Source: Parvicella tangerina (GTDB taxonomy: Bacteria; Bacteroidota; Bacteroidia; Flavobacteriales_D; Parvicellaceae). From it: 64,000 nucleotides of DNA. Both the position numbers and the translations under genes were made by a program. Shown here one piece after another: positions 39,758 to 49,246 of the stretch. The notes beneath the pieces were generated by a model. The model had not been told where the DNA came from. It worked only from the letters and a program-made list of their open reading frames with translations, and searched no databases. Positions within the stretch are counted from its first letter, which is position 1; every line of letters begins with the position of its first letter. The stretch spans positions 2,385,291 to 2,449,290 of the forward strand of contig NZ_OU015584.1 of the NCBI RefSeq assembly GCF_907165195.1, read 5' to 3'.

Positions 39758-42547
39758 ATGAAGGTTTATCGTACCAAAAAAAATAGGTACTTTTGTTTAG
39801 CTGTGCGTTACAGATTATACATATTTCTAATTCTGGCTCTACCCTATTTTAATGGATCATCCCAGAACATTACTAAGATCAATGATCTGAAGTACAAAGT
39901 TCAAATAGAGGTTAATGTCAATAAAAAAGCAGAGCAGCTGCTATTACTGTCTAAACTTTATGAAGGGTATGACAATGAGGAAGCCATGAAATATGCGCTC
40001 GAAAGTTTAACGCTTTCAAAAGGTCTTCATTACAACAAAGGAAAGATAAGTGCTTACTACCAAATTGGTCAATTAGAAAAACTCAGTGAGAACTATAATA
40101 AAGCGATAAACAGTTTTGAATTAGCCAATGAGATCAGTGAGTCTTACGGTGATCAAAAAGGAGTTGCCATCGGAACGATATATATCGGAGATGTTCATTT
40201 AAGTAAACAAGATTTTGAAAGTGCCAGGATCTATTATCAGTATGCCCTTGACATTGGAGAAAAGGTAAAAAGTCTTCAGGTTCAGGCCATGGCAAATGAC
40301 GGCTTTGGGAAAATAAGTGAGCAACAAGAGAAGCTATACCTTGCTCAACAGTACTTTGTGTTGGCCAAAGAACATATTCAAAGCTCCAGCGAACTTAACA
40401 CCAAAGGAATGATCTTTTCCAACTCCGGACGCATTGAAGCAAAGCTTGGTAATACTGAGAATGCAATTAAAGATTATCAGGTGGCCCTAAAGAGCTTTGA
40501 GCAGGTCAAAAACAAAGAAAAACAAGCTATTGTATGTTTTGAATTGGGCGCCTTATACCAATTGACTACAGAAAAGGATGAATCAATAGTTTATTATAAG
40601 ACAGGACTTGGTCTTGCTCAAGAAACGGGCATGGAAGACCTTATCAAATCTGGTTATCAAACCATTGCCGAGACCTATGAGAAGAACGGACAATTTGAAG
40701 AAGCTTACGAGTATCTCAAGTATTTTTCTGCAATAAAGGACACTAAGGAAATCACAGAATTAGAGTCTCAATTAGAGCTTGAGATGAAGAATAATGAGAT
40801 CGAACTTATTAAAAAGGAAAAAGCCCTTGAAAAGGAATTACACGATGAAGCGATCAAGAACGAACGTTTTTATAGTACGATAGGATTAGTAGTTCTTCTT
40901 GTCATCTTTGGACTAGCGATTTTCTTGTTTATTTCTTTAAAACAGCGTGATAAGATTAATGCGAAATTGATCAAAGCAAAAGACGAAGCGAATCAATCCA
41001 GACAAGAGAAGGAGGATTTCTTTGCCTACACCAGTCATGAGATCAGAACACCACTTAATGCAGTAGTGGGTATGGCAAAGCTTTTAGGAGAAACTGACCT
41101 TAACGAATCTCAACAGAAGTATTTAAAAACAATCACGGGAAGTGCTCAGAATATTTTATTTCTAGTTAATGATGTACTTGACCTTACAAAAATCGAAAAA
41201 GGAGGTATTGAATTTGAATCCATTAAGTTTTCACTTCATGAAATCATTGATCAGATTATTCAATCGCTCTCATTTAAGAAGTTCGAGAAGGAGGTAGATA
41301 TTGTTGCCAACATTCACCCAAATGTCCCAAAAGTAATCATTGGCGACCCAATTCGTTTCAATCAAATCTTATTGAACCTGGCAGACAATGCCTTAAAGTT
41401 CACAAAACAAGGAGAAGTCACGATAACGCTAAGGGTAACGGATCGATATGAAGATAAAGTACGACTATTTGTTAGTGTTGATGACACGGGGATTGGAATT
41501 CAACCAGAAAAACTTGACTCCATTTTTAATTCCTATCAACAAGAGCATATAAGTACCACAAGACAGTACGGTGGAACAGGACTCGGACTGGCCATTTCTA
41601 AATTGCTGATCGAAAAAATGGGAGGTGAGATCAAAGTAAAGAGTAAACCCGGAGTTGGAACTAGTTTCTACTTTGACCTATGGATTAGTACTACAAGTGA
41701 AGATGCTGAAAACCTAGAAACTAATCAATCCACAGAAACTGATAAACTTCAAAATTTGAATGTTTTAGTGGTAGATGACAACCAACTTAACCGAGAAATC
41801 TTTTTTGATCTGGTTGAAGACAAACACAACAATGTGTTGGTAGACCTCGCAAAACACGGTGAAGAAGCTATTGAAAAGCTAAAAGCTAAGGATTATGACC
41901 TTATATTAATGGATATTCAGATGCCCGTTATGAATGGCTATGAGGCTGCAAAAGCAATCCGCAATCACAAGGAACTGGATGAGACAAAACGGGACATTCC
42001 AATAATAGCAATGACCGCGCACGTTTTGGAGGGAGTTGCAGAAAAATGTCTTGCTGCGGGTATGAATGATTCCATCTCAAAACCTGTCAACTTAACTGTA
42101 CTCCATCAGAAAATTCGAACACTAGTTAAAAAAGAAGGCATATTTGGTCCAGATAAGCGACTTGTCCGATCTGGTACGCCTTCTTCCAATGAAGTTAATG
42201 GTTCCAGAATCAATCTGGAAAACCTCGAGGCAATTACTGGAGGAAAGCCTGAAAAAATTGAACGCTACATTAAAATATTTCTCAAGAATATTCCAGCAGA
42301 CCTAGATAAGCTAAAGCAAGAGTTTGATCAGGAAGACTATGAAAACATCAAAAAAACAGCTCATAAAATAAAAGGGAACCTCGCTTATATGGGGGTCACC
42401 TCAATTCAAGATAATATTCTGTACTTGGAAGGTTTAGACACTGAAAATATCAACGTAAATGAAATTAATTCCAACCTAAACATGGTGGAAAAAGAAATTG
42501 TGTTAATTTTGGAAGAGTTACGAACCCTAAATGCAAACCCAACATGA
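39758..42547 (+). CDS. TPR hybrid sensor histidine kinase with REC and Hpt domains
   Basis: A 929-residue hybrid kinase. An N-terminal hydrophobic segment is followed by 6-7 TPR-like units in the periplasm (about residues 55-330, e.g. GKISAYYQIGQLEKLSENYN), a coiled stretch and a transmembrane helix (about 372-395). In the cytosol there is HisKA with TSHEIRTPLNAV (His427), a HATPase (N-box LLNLADNALKF, G-box YGGTGLGLAISKLL), a receiver domain (NVLVVDDNQLNREI, phospho-acceptor Asp719 in LMDIQMPVMNGY) and a C-terminal Hpt domain (TAHKIKGNLAYMG, His869). The full phosphorelay is in one chain. The next gene, a LytTR regulator, overlaps its stop by 4 bases and is the obvious output partner. Confidence 0.94.
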   Translation: MKVYRTKKNRYFCLAVRYRLYIFLILALPYFNGSSQNITKINDLKYKVQIEVNVNKKAEQLLLLSKLYEGYDNEEAMKYALESLTLSKGLHYNKGKISAYYQIGQLEKLSENYNKAINSFELANEISESYGDQKGVAIGTIYIGDVHLSKQDFESARIYYQYALDIGEKVKSLQVQAMANDGFGKISEQQEKLYLAQQYFVLAKEHIQSSSELNTKGMIFSNSGRIEAKLGNTENAIKDYQVALKSFEQVKNKEKQAIVCFELGALYQLTTEKDESIVYYKTGLGLAQETGMEDLIKSGYQTIAETYEKNGQFEEAYEYLKYFSAIKDTKEITELESQLELEMKNNEIELIKKEKALEKELHDEAIKNERFYSTIGLVVLLVIFGLAIFLFISLKQRDKINAKLIKAKDEANQSRQEKEDFFAYTSHEIRTPLNAVVGMAKLLGETDLNESQQKYLKTITGSAQNILFLVNDVLDLTKIEKGGIEFESIKFSLHEIIDQIIQSLSFKKFEKEVDIVANIHPNVPKVIIGDPIRFNQILLNLADNALKFTKQGEVTITLRVTDRYEDKVRLFVSVDDTGIGIQPEKLDSIFNSYQQEHISTTRQYGGTGLGLAISKLLIEKMGGEIKVKSKPGVGTSFYFDLWISTTSEDAENLETNQSTETDKLQNLNVLVVDDNQLNREIFFDLVEDKHNNVLVDLAKHGEEAIEKLKAKDYDLILMDIQMPVMNGYEAAKAIRNHKELDETKRDIPIIAMTAHVLEGVAEKCLAAGMNDSISKPVNLTVLHQKIRTLVKKEGIFGPDKRLVRSGTPSSNEVNGSRINLENLEAITGGKPEKIERYIKIFLKNIPADLDKLKQEFDQEDYENIKKTAHKIKGNLAYMGVTSIQDNILYLEGLDTENINVNEINSNLNMVEKEIVLILEELRTLNANPT

Positions 42548-43239
42548 TGAGATGTATAGTAGTTGATGATGATGAATTGTCGAGAAGTGTGATTGAAGAT
42601 TTAATCAACGAAACCGATTCTTTAGAATTAATTAAATCATGTGAAGATGCGGTAGAGGCTTTCAAAGTAATCAAAGAAGAGCACATTGATTTGGTTTTCT
42701 TGGATATTGAAATGCCAAAAATGGATGGTCTTGAAATGTTGAGAACATTGAGCCCACTTCCTCAAGTTATTCTGGTAACTGCTCATGAGAAATATGCTGT
42801 GGAATCTTACGAATATGATGTAACGGACTTTCTTCACAAGCCCATCTCTCTTGCAAGGTTCATGAAAGCTGTGGATAAAGCCTACAACCGTTTTGAGAAC
42901 AATAGAGCAGACATTACGTCACAGGACAAGACAATCTTTATTAAAGCTGATTCAAGATTAGTTCAAATTAATACAGAAGATATCCTCTACATCGAAGCTC
43001 TCGGAAACTACATGAGAATATTCACAACTGGCGAACAAAAATATACGATCCTATCTACGATGAAAGATATCATCAGTAAACTCTCATCTGATGACTTTGT
43101 AAGAGTACACCGATCATTTATCGTTCGCCTTGATAAGATTAAAACGATTGAAGATAATTACATTGTTATCAACAATAAGCAGATCAACATTGGCAAAGCT
43201 TACAAGGATGACCTTACGCAAAAGCTGAATCTCCTTTAA
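42544..43239 (+). CDS. LytTR family response regulator
   Basis: A 231-residue regulator with an N-terminal receiver domain (CIVVDDDELSRSVIEDLI; acceptor Asp54 in VFLDIEMPKMDGLEML; Lys in FLHKPISL) and a C-terminal LytTR DNA-binding domain (ILYIEALGNYMRIFT, DDFVRVHRSFIVRLDKI). The start overlaps the stop of the hybrid kinase gene (ATGA), so the pair is translationally coupled, and the kinase's Hpt domain can phosphorylate Asp54. LytTR regulators bind direct-repeat promoter sites; target genes are not visible here. Confidence 0.94.
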   Translation: MMRCIVVDDDELSRSVIEDLINETDSLELIKSCEDAVEAFKVIKEEHIDLVFLDIEMPKMDGLEMLRTLSPLPQVILVTAHEKYAVESYEYDVTDFLHKPISLARFMKAVDKAYNRFENNRADITSQDKTIFIKADSRLVQINTEDILYIEALGNYMRIFTTGEQKYTILSTMKDIISKLSSDDFVRVHRSFIVRLDKIKTIEDNYIVINNKQINIGKAYKDDLTQKLNLL

Positions 43240-43344
43240 ATTTAGTTTTTTCAACTCTTTACAATAAGATAACGTACATTCATCAAAAGGAAAACAAAGC
43301 TGTTACTTTTTTGAAGACCTTTGTAATCAGAAAAACGCAATAGC

Positions 43345-43542
43345 ATGCAAAGAATTTTACTTACCCTTATTATTTCCCTTTTTAGCATTGCAACATTTGC
43401 ACAGGAGCCAAATATCGCGGCCATTGTAGATGAAAAAACCAGAGAAGTTGATGTGATCTTCGTTTCCAAGATCTTGGTCATGCTCTTTCTTGGGATCATT
43501 GCATTTCTGAGTTATTTGAAGTTCAGGAAGACCGAACCCTGA
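43345..43542 (+). CDS. small single-pass membrane protein, unknown function
   Basis: A 65-residue protein with a signal-peptide-like start (LLTLIISLFSIATFAQ), a short acidic segment (ARG/VDEKTREVDV region) and one hydrophobic helix (VSKILVMLFLGIIAFLSYL), followed by a basic tail. It could be a processed small inner-membrane protein. Its stop is directly adjacent to the stop of the converging T9SS-cargo gene with no base between. No family is recognised. Small size keeps the call moderate. Confidence 0.55.
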   Translation: MQRILLTLIISLFSIATFAQEPNIAAIVDEKTREVDVIFVSKILVMLFLGIIAFLSYLKFRKTEP

Positions 43543-45600
43543 TCATTTAACCAAAGTAATTGACCCCCAGTAGTCATACTCCTTCCCTGCCCCATCAAAA
43601 AAGGTCACTTGATAGATATATACTCCTAGCTGAACTTGACTTCCTTTATATCGCCCAGTCCATGCTTGATCGGGAGAAGAAGTTTCAAAAATCACCTGAC
43701 CCAAACGATTGTAAACTCGACATTCATAACTGTTGACATCTATTAAGTTAACAACTGGTTTCCATAGGTTATTTACTCCCCCTACCACCATAGCATTTGG
43801 AATGTAAACCAACGTCTTTTGGGAAGCACAAGCTTCATTGCTTAACGAAGTCTCTTCAAGCCCATAAACATTAACGGATTCAACAGCCTTAACGTAATAG
43901 CAAAAATACCCATCTGCTTCTGTACCTATTAAATTAGAAATATCATCTTCATAATAAAGTTGATTAGGACTCAGCACAGCAATTGGTGAAGGATCATACT
44001 CGCCATTTACACTGCGATACAACTCATAGTAAAGTAAATTACCATTCCAGTTTTTATAACTATTCCACTGAACGAGATTAACCATCGTATGCGGATCAGC
44101 ATTTACGGATAAGTGAATACTTCTAGCATCATTTGAGGTCAAAATGACGTTTTCGCAACTATCTCTAACGGTGTAGCGATACCAGTAATAATCATCAGAA
44201 GGATTAACTTCAAGATCTTCATAAACCATGGCTGTGCTCACATCGCTCTCGGTATAAACAGACTGGTAATTGGTTCCATCTTCACTTCGAAATAATTCAA
44301 TTTCAGTAGTTGTACCTGAGATATCAGGATGTATTTTCACCACTACTACCTCATCCTCAACCGTAACAGATTGGATATAGGCAAAGTCAGGTGAATTAGG
44401 CTGACGAGCATTACGACAGGCCACATTTGAAATCGCTGTATCAAGGCCATTCCCACTCACTGCTTCTATGATGTAGCAATAATTACCTCCATAATCTACA
44501 ACTTCTGAAAACAACGTATCCCCACTAGTTATGGTATGGATTAAACTATATGCTGTTCCTTCATCAGAACGATAAATATTGTAATGCCCTAATCCGCTAT
44601 TCCAATTTCTGTAGCTATTCCACTTCAACGTAATTTGATGATCACATACCGAATAAGTGCTCTTTAAGAAAATACTAATATGTGGAGTTCCCAACGGACT
44701 CGTATTCGGTGCTGGAGGGTTTCCATTCCAACAACTATCAAAAGCTGCAATACCGTAAGTCTCAGCTATCAGGTCTGCATTGGAGTTAACATTTAGATAA
44801 GTTGTGTTATTGTAACCATATACCGTGTCTATAATTGACCAAACACCTCCAATGTTCTGCATAATGATGTAGGCAGCCGCATCTGGAGATGAACTAGAGT
44901 ACCAGTTCAACAAAGCATTCCCAGATGTTGTATCAACCGTAACACTTGACATCACAGGTGATGCGGGAGGTATCAAATCCTGAAAAAGATCCCCATCTAT
45001 ATTACTGAGGCTTTGACATCCTTCTGAATTGTTCAATGCTACCTGATAGTTAAAATTAGCACTACAAATCGAAATCGTGTCCCTGTAATAGTTATTGTCT
45101 GAGATAAGTACAGAGTCATACAAGATCCAAGCACCGCTATTCACCTGACGGTAAATGTAATAGTAATCACCATTGCTAGAATCTATGGTATCGTCCAAAT
45201 CAGACCATTGAAGAATAGCAGTACCATCACTTGGGTTATTTACTCCAAGAAATATAGTTGAAAGCGTATCAGCTGCAGGTAACTCTACATTCGACATTCC
45301 GCTGTTGACCACAACGGTGATGAAATAATCAACACTTGACACGTTCGCATTAGCACCTGCATGAACAAACACTGAAGACATCAAATTAGTTACTGACCCT
45401 TCCTGTACAAAGGCCCCAGAGGCATTAGAGTAAATATTATACTGCACAAAATTTCCAGATACACCCGTTGCTGGAGTCCAATTGATCGTGACATTACCAT
45501 TATTTGCGACACTCAAGCAATTGATGTCGGGAGACTGGGCTACCAAAAAGTTACCCATCCAGACCCAAAACAATATGTTGATATAAAACGCTTTTATCAT
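43543..45600 (-). CDS. T9SS-secreted protein with fibronectin-III-like domains and type B sorting domain
   Basis: A 685-residue exported protein with a signal peptide (ending NFLVAQ), several tandem fibronectin type III-like beta domains (e.g. VQYNIYSN, GHYNIYRSDEG, LLYYELYRSVNGEY; each with recurrent NxxW/YYxIYR words) and a C-terminal gliding-motility-associated sorting domain (VYIPNAMVVGGVNNLW, CRVYNRLGQVIFETSS, GVYIYQVTF, GSITLVK). This type B domain directs export by T9SS and attachment through PorP-like partners. No enzyme motif is seen. A promoter with both elements lies 23 bases and more upstream. It may be a surface adhesin or matrix protein. Confidence 0.9.
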   Translation of the reverse strand: MIKAFYINILFWVWMGNFLVAQSPDINCLSVANNGNVTINWTPATGVSGNFVQYNIYSNASGAFVQEGSVTNLMSSVFVHAGANANVSSVDYFITVVVNSGMSNVELPAADTLSTIFLGVNNPSDGTAILQWSDLDDTIDSSNGDYYYIYRQVNSGAWILYDSVLISDNNYYRDTISICSANFNYQVALNNSEGCQSLSNIDGDLFQDLIPPASPVMSSVTVDTTSGNALLNWYSSSSPDAAAYIIMQNIGGVWSIIDTVYGYNNTTYLNVNSNADLIAETYGIAAFDSCWNGNPPAPNTSPLGTPHISIFLKSTYSVCDHQITLKWNSYRNWNSGLGHYNIYRSDEGTAYSLIHTITSGDTLFSEVVDYGGNYCYIIEAVSGNGLDTAISNVACRNARQPNSPDFAYIQSVTVEDEVVVVKIHPDISGTTTEIELFRSEDGTNYQSVYTESDVSTAMVYEDLEVNPSDDYYWYRYTVRDSCENVILTSNDARSIHLSVNADPHTMVNLVQWNSYKNWNGNLLYYELYRSVNGEYDPSPIAVLSPNQLYYEDDISNLIGTEADGYFCYYVKAVESVNVYGLEETSLSNEACASQKTLVYIPNAMVVGGVNNLWKPVVNLIDVNSYECRVYNRLGQVIFETSSPDQAWTGRYKGSQVQLGVYIYQVTFFDGAGKEYDYWGSITLVK

Positions 45601-45622
45601 AATATGCAGAGCATATTAACGG

Positions 45623-45654
45623 CAAAGCTACAATAAAGTTGCCCTAATCGTCAA
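45623..45654 (-). promoter_or_regulatory. promoter of the T9SS cargo gene at 43543
   Basis: On the minus strand TTG (45654-45652) and TAGCTTTG (45630-45623) match the TTG and TAnnTTTG elements with 21-base spacing. The -33 part lies within the last codons of cinA. The G of the -7 element is 23 bases before the start codon. Confidence 0.62.
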
Positions 45655-46882
45655 GCATTTTCCGAAGCTCATTGAGCGCATAGATTGCCGACATGTGGAT
45701 ATTTCGCTCACGACTTTTCCCAAAAAGGAAGGTAAACGTTCTAATTTCATCATTTGAACCCACTGCAATGCAAACCGTACCGACAGGCTTATCAGGTGTT
45801 CCTCCCGTGGGACCAGCTATTCCAGAAATAGCTATGGTGTAGTCAGTGCCAAACGCTTTCAACCCTCCCTTAACCATCTCTTCAACAACAGGCTCACTAA
45901 CGGCACCATATTCTTCAAGCGTCTCCTTTTTCACGCCTAAAATTCTCATTTTTAGCTCATTGGAATACGTCACCATACTCCCCTCATAATAAGCAGAACT
46001 TCCAGATACAGAGGTTAAGAGGTGTGATAAGTACCCTCCAGTACAACTTTCACATATCCCCAGCGTTTTCTCCTTTGCCAATAGTTTAATTCCAACGATT
46101 TCTGAAAGTTGATCTTTGTTATAGCCAAAGATGTACTGAGGTATTAGCTCTTCCAGTTTATCTGCGTAAGAATGAACCTTGTCTTTTACATCTTTCTCAC
46201 TTGAGCCAAAACCAGATATTCTTAACTTAACAATGCCAGGCGAAGGTAAATAAGCCAGTTTTAACCCTTCAGCACGAAGTTCATTTTCCCACTCTTTAAT
46301 CTCCTCAGCTAGGTAAGACTCTCCTACTCCAATGGTTTTTACCGTGTAATGATAAATTCCCCCGTCACTTTTGGCCTTTAATCTAGGTAAAATCTCATGG
46401 ATCATTAAATACCTCATCTCATAAGGAACACCAGGCATACTTACGTAGATTACACCATCTTTTTGAAACCACATTCCACTGGCTGTTCCTCTCGTATTAA
46501 TCAACACCTCACACTTTTCTGGCAGCAAGGCTTGATCTCTGTTTACCTGAAGCATCTCTCTTCCTTTCGATTTGAAATACTCTTCAATGCCTTCTAGAAC
46601 CTCTTCGTTCAAAATCAGTTCTGAATCAAAATATTCGCACAAGGTATGTTTTGTAATATCGTCCTTGGTTGGTCCCAAACCTCCAGTTATTAGAATAACC
46701 TGAGCATCTTTCGAAGCACTTTCTAACTCCTCTAGTATCGCTTCTCTAGTGTCTGCTATTGCTATGGATGATACAACCTTAATCCCCAATAAATCCAATT
46801 GCTCCCCCATCCATGCAGCATTTGTGTTGATAGTTTGTCCGATCAATAACTCATCTCCAATGTTGACAATCTTAGCTCTCAT
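45644..46882 (-). CDS. cinA: competence/damage-inducible protein CinA
   Basis: A 412-residue protein with the two CinA domains: an N-terminal MoCF/MogA-like domain (IVNIGDELLIGQTINTNAAW, ITGGLGPTKDDITK, SMPGVPYEMRYLM) and a C-terminal nicotinamide-mononucleotide deamidase (PncC) domain (LGICESCTGGYLSHLLTS, AISGIAGPTGGTPDKPVGTV). The N-terminal domain of some CinA proteins is an ADP-ribose pyrophosphatase, so the enzyme may recycle pyridine nucleotides. Length is normal. It is upstream of the T9SS cargo gene on the same strand, but that gene has its own promoter. Confidence 0.95.
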   Translation of the reverse strand: MRAKIVNIGDELLIGQTINTNAAWMGEQLDLLGIKVVSSIAIADTREAILEELESASKDAQVILITGGLGPTKDDITKHTLCEYFDSELILNEEVLEGIEEYFKSKGREMLQVNRDQALLPEKCEVLINTRGTASGMWFQKDGVIYVSMPGVPYEMRYLMIHEILPRLKAKSDGGIYHYTVKTIGVGESYLAEEIKEWENELRAEGLKLAYLPSPGIVKLRISGFGSSEKDVKDKVHSYADKLEELIPQYIFGYNKDQLSEIVGIKLLAKEKTLGICESCTGGYLSHLLTSVSGSSAYYEGSMVTYSNELKMRILGVKKETLEEYGAVSEPVVEEMVKGGLKAFGTDYTIAISGIAGPTGGTPDKPVGTVCIAVGSNDEIRTFTFLFGKSRERNIHMSAIYALNELRKMLDD

Positions 46883-46972
46883 AATGTGATTTATCTTTTG
46901 CTAAGTTATCCTTTTTGAGTAACATTGAACTCCAATCTTTTTTAATAATTATTAACTATTATTCACTGAAAA

Positions 46973-47476
46973 ATGGCGTCAGAATTGAATCCCGAGCACA
47001 TCGCGTACATTCAAAAGAACTTTACCAATAGTGTTAAATTCAGAATGGCCATGTTCAACATGTTGCCTATGGGATGGTTGAGCGGTATGAAAGTTACGGA
47101 ATTAAATGATCAGCAATGTTCGGTTACAGTACCTTATAAGAGATGGAATAAAAACCCCTTTCGGTCTACCTTTTGGGCCGTACTTGGAATGGCAGCGGAA
47201 ATGAGTTCAGGGGCTTTATTAGTAATGTATACGCACAAACAAAAACCTTCCGTTGCCATGCTGGTTGCTGACTGCAAGGGGGAGTTTCACAAAAAGGCTA
47301 CTGATGTAACCACGTTTACCTGTAAGGATGCAGCAAAGATCAAAGCAGCAATTTTGGAAACCATGGAAACAGGAGAAGGGGTTTTGATCCCTTGTCAAAT
47401 GGAGGGACACAATCAAGCTGGAGAATTGGTTGCTAAGTTCTCATTTACCTGGAGTGTTAAGGCCAGAAGTAAATAA
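46973..47476 (+). CDS. DUF4442 hot-dog fold protein
   Basis: A 167-residue protein of the DUF4442 family, related to PaaI-type thioesterases (hot-dog fold). The conserved block NPFRSTFWAVLGMAAEMSSG (about residues 61-80) corresponds to the central helix of that fold, and VTVPYKRWNKNPF precedes it. There is no signal peptide. Activity is not demonstrated for this family; acyl-CoA hydrolysis is possible. Transcribed divergently from cinA. Confidence 0.82.
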   Translation: MASELNPEHIAYIQKNFTNSVKFRMAMFNMLPMGWLSGMKVTELNDQQCSVTVPYKRWNKNPFRSTFWAVLGMAAEMSSGALLVMYTHKQKPSVAMLVADCKGEFHKKATDVTTFTCKDAAKIKAAILETMETGEGVLIPCQMEGHNQAGELVAKFSFTWSVKARSK

Positions 47477-47550
47477 GTGTACCCTTTTCTTATCTTAGCA
47501 TTGTACTAAATGAATTAATACAACTTACCTTGAAAGGACAACCGGGCAGA

Positions 47551-48087
47551 ATGACTGAAAAGCAACTTATCGAAGCAGCAAAACATAATCCTGCTCGGTT
47601 TGCTCCTTTATATAACAAGTACTACAAGCCTATATTTATCTATATTTTCAAAAAACTGAAAGACGAAGAGTTGACGGGAGATATTACTTCAAGAGTATTC
47701 CTAAAAGCACTATTGAACATTCATAAGTATGAGGACCGGGGATTTCCTTTCTCTAGTTGGCTTTATAAAATTGCTGGAAATGAAGTGAATATGCACTTCA
47801 GAAAGGCGAATAAAAAACAACAAGTTGAACTGAACGAAAAAGACCTCAAGGTCTTAATGGGTGAAGTGTCTTTGGATACCGAGAGAGAAGAACAACTTGA
47901 ATTAGTACTTGACGCTCTAAATCAACTACCTTTGGAAGTGACAGAATTGATCGACCTCCGCTTTTTTGAGCAAAGGTCATTCAAGGAAATGGGTGATATT
48001 TTAGGTACAACTGAAGGAAATGCAAAAATTAAAACGTACCGCGCGCTAGATAAATTGAAAAAACTACTACCTGACAACAACGCATGA
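47551..48087 (+). CDS. ECF sigma factor (second)
   Basis: A 178-residue sigma-70 family factor. Region 2: FAPLYNKYYKPIFIYIFKKL, DITSRVFLKALLNIHKY, FSSWLYKIAGNEVNMHFRK. Region 4: LRFFEQRSFKEMGDILGTTE followed by NAKIKTYRALDKLKKLL. ATG at 47551 was chosen; a TTG at 47530 in frame is possible. A small membrane protein gene overlaps its stop by 4 bases (ATGA), as expected of a coupled regulator. Confidence 0.9.
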   Translation: MTEKQLIEAAKHNPARFAPLYNKYYKPIFIYIFKKLKDEELTGDITSRVFLKALLNIHKYEDRGFPFSSWLYKIAGNEVNMHFRKANKKQQVELNEKDLKVLMGEVSLDTEREEQLELVLDALNQLPLEVTELIDLRFFEQRSFKEMGDILGTTEGNAKIKTYRALDKLKKLLPDNNA

Positions 48088-48389
48088 AAGAGTACAAGTT
48101 AAATAGAGACAAAAAGGAAACAACTACTCCGAGTGACGAAGTGATTGATAAATACAAAAACTTCGATAATATTCGTGCGCAGTATAATGATGTCATTAAA
48201 CGGCCTAATAAACCTCTTTATAAAAACAGGAAACTGTTCTTACTGCTTCTCTTAATTGCTGTAGTGGCATGGATCGTAGCAATAGCTATTGACGAGGAAC
48301 AAAAAAACGAGGAGAAAGAGAAAGAAAAAACCGAAGCTTTCATCGAAGATTACACTAATTTCTCAAGTTCATCATCAGGTTCAATATGA
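48084..48389 (+). CDS. small single-pass membrane protein, candidate anti-sigma partner
   Basis: A 101-residue protein with a charged cytosolic N-terminal part (about 1-50), one transmembrane helix (LFLLLLLIAVVAWIVAIAI) and a very short, highly charged outer tail (DEEQKNEEKEKEKTEAF). It is translationally coupled to the ECF sigma gene (4-base overlap). The part outside the membrane is too small for a sensory domain, so if it is an anti-sigma factor it must sense through the membrane or another protein. Its last 40 bases overlap, on the opposite strand, the 3' end of the cation-efflux gene. Confidence 0.65.
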   Translation: MKEYKLNRDKKETTTPSDEVIDKYKNFDNIRAQYNDVIKRPNKPLYKNRKLFLLLLLIAVVAWIVAIAIDEEQKNEEKEKEKTEAFIEDYTNFSSSSSGSI

Positions 48390-49240
48390 ACCAAAACATC
48401 CCTGACCATGTCTAAGTCTGAAAATATCTGTCCTTTTACTTCATGAGCAATAGTGTGTCCTGACTTCACTGAAATACTGCCATCGACAATCACATGGAGA
48501 TCAACGAAATAACCACTCCCTACTTTTCTTATTCTACACTTTTCTGTACCCAGAACTCCTTTTATTTTTTCTGAGCTCAATCTTATTTTTACCTCAAGCT
48601 CTTCATGCAAGTGTTCGTCCATCATTTCTCCAAAAGCAGGTCGAAAAAGTTTATAGGCGTTATAAACGATAAAAACTGAAGCTAGCAACGCAGCCCAGTC
48701 ATCAGCATTTTCAAACCCTTTTCCGAATATTAAAGCTATCGAAATTCCCAGAAAGGCCATTAATGAAGTTATTGCATCACTTCTATGATGCCATGCCTCT
48801 GCTTGCAGAGATGTACTGTTTAGCTGCTTTCCTTTTCTTCTTACATATTGAAAAGAAAGTTCTTTAAAGACAATAATAACTCCTAAAACAATAAGTGTAA
48901 ATGGAGCTGGAATATTATGAGGGTTCTGAATGTGCTCTATACTTTTGAAAGCAATAACTCCAGCCGATATCATCAAAAACATGACGATCACAAAGGTTAA
49001 TAGCGGCTCTAAGCGACCATGTCCGTAAGGATGATTATCATCCGCTGGTCGATTAACATAGGACATTCCAAAAATCAAGAATAAAGACGCAAAAACATCG
49101 GTTGAACTTTCAATTGCATCCGCCATTAAAGCATAAGAGTCTCCTAGATATCCAGAGACGCCCTTGATTACAACTAACAGTACATTCAACAACAATCCCA
49201 GCAATACTGTTCTTACTGCTGTATTCTTAGTTGTTTTCAA
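48350..49240 (-). CDS. cation diffusion facilitator (CDF) transporter
   Basis: A 296-residue divalent metal efflux protein. Six transmembrane segments are expected; the metal-binding sites are ALMADAIESSTDVFASLF in helix 2 (Asp and Asp) and EAWHHRSDAITSL in helix 5 (His and Asp). The cytosolic C-terminal domain (residues about 210-290, with VDLHVIVDGSISVKSGH and VLVHIEPDDELE) follows. Zn, Fe, Co or Mn are usual substrates; the helix-2 Asp pair departs from the HxxxD of Zn-selective members. It is 6 bases downstream of the reductase gene and its stop end overlaps the converging small membrane protein gene by 40 bases. Confidence 0.92.
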   Translation of the reverse strand: MKTTKNTAVRTVLLGLLLNVLLVVIKGVSGYLGDSYALMADAIESSTDVFASLFLIFGMSYVNRPADDNHPYGHGRLEPLLTFVIVMFLMISAGVIAFKSIEHIQNPHNIPAPFTLIVLGVIIVFKELSFQYVRRKGKQLNSTSLQAEAWHHRSDAITSLMAFLGISIALIFGKGFENADDWAALLASVFIVYNAYKLFRPAFGEMMDEHLHEELEVKIRLSSEKIKGVLGTEKCRIRKVGSGYFVDLHVIVDGSISVKSGHTIAHEVKGQIFSDLDMVRDVLVHIEPDDELEKLV

Positions 49241-49246
49241 TTTAAT

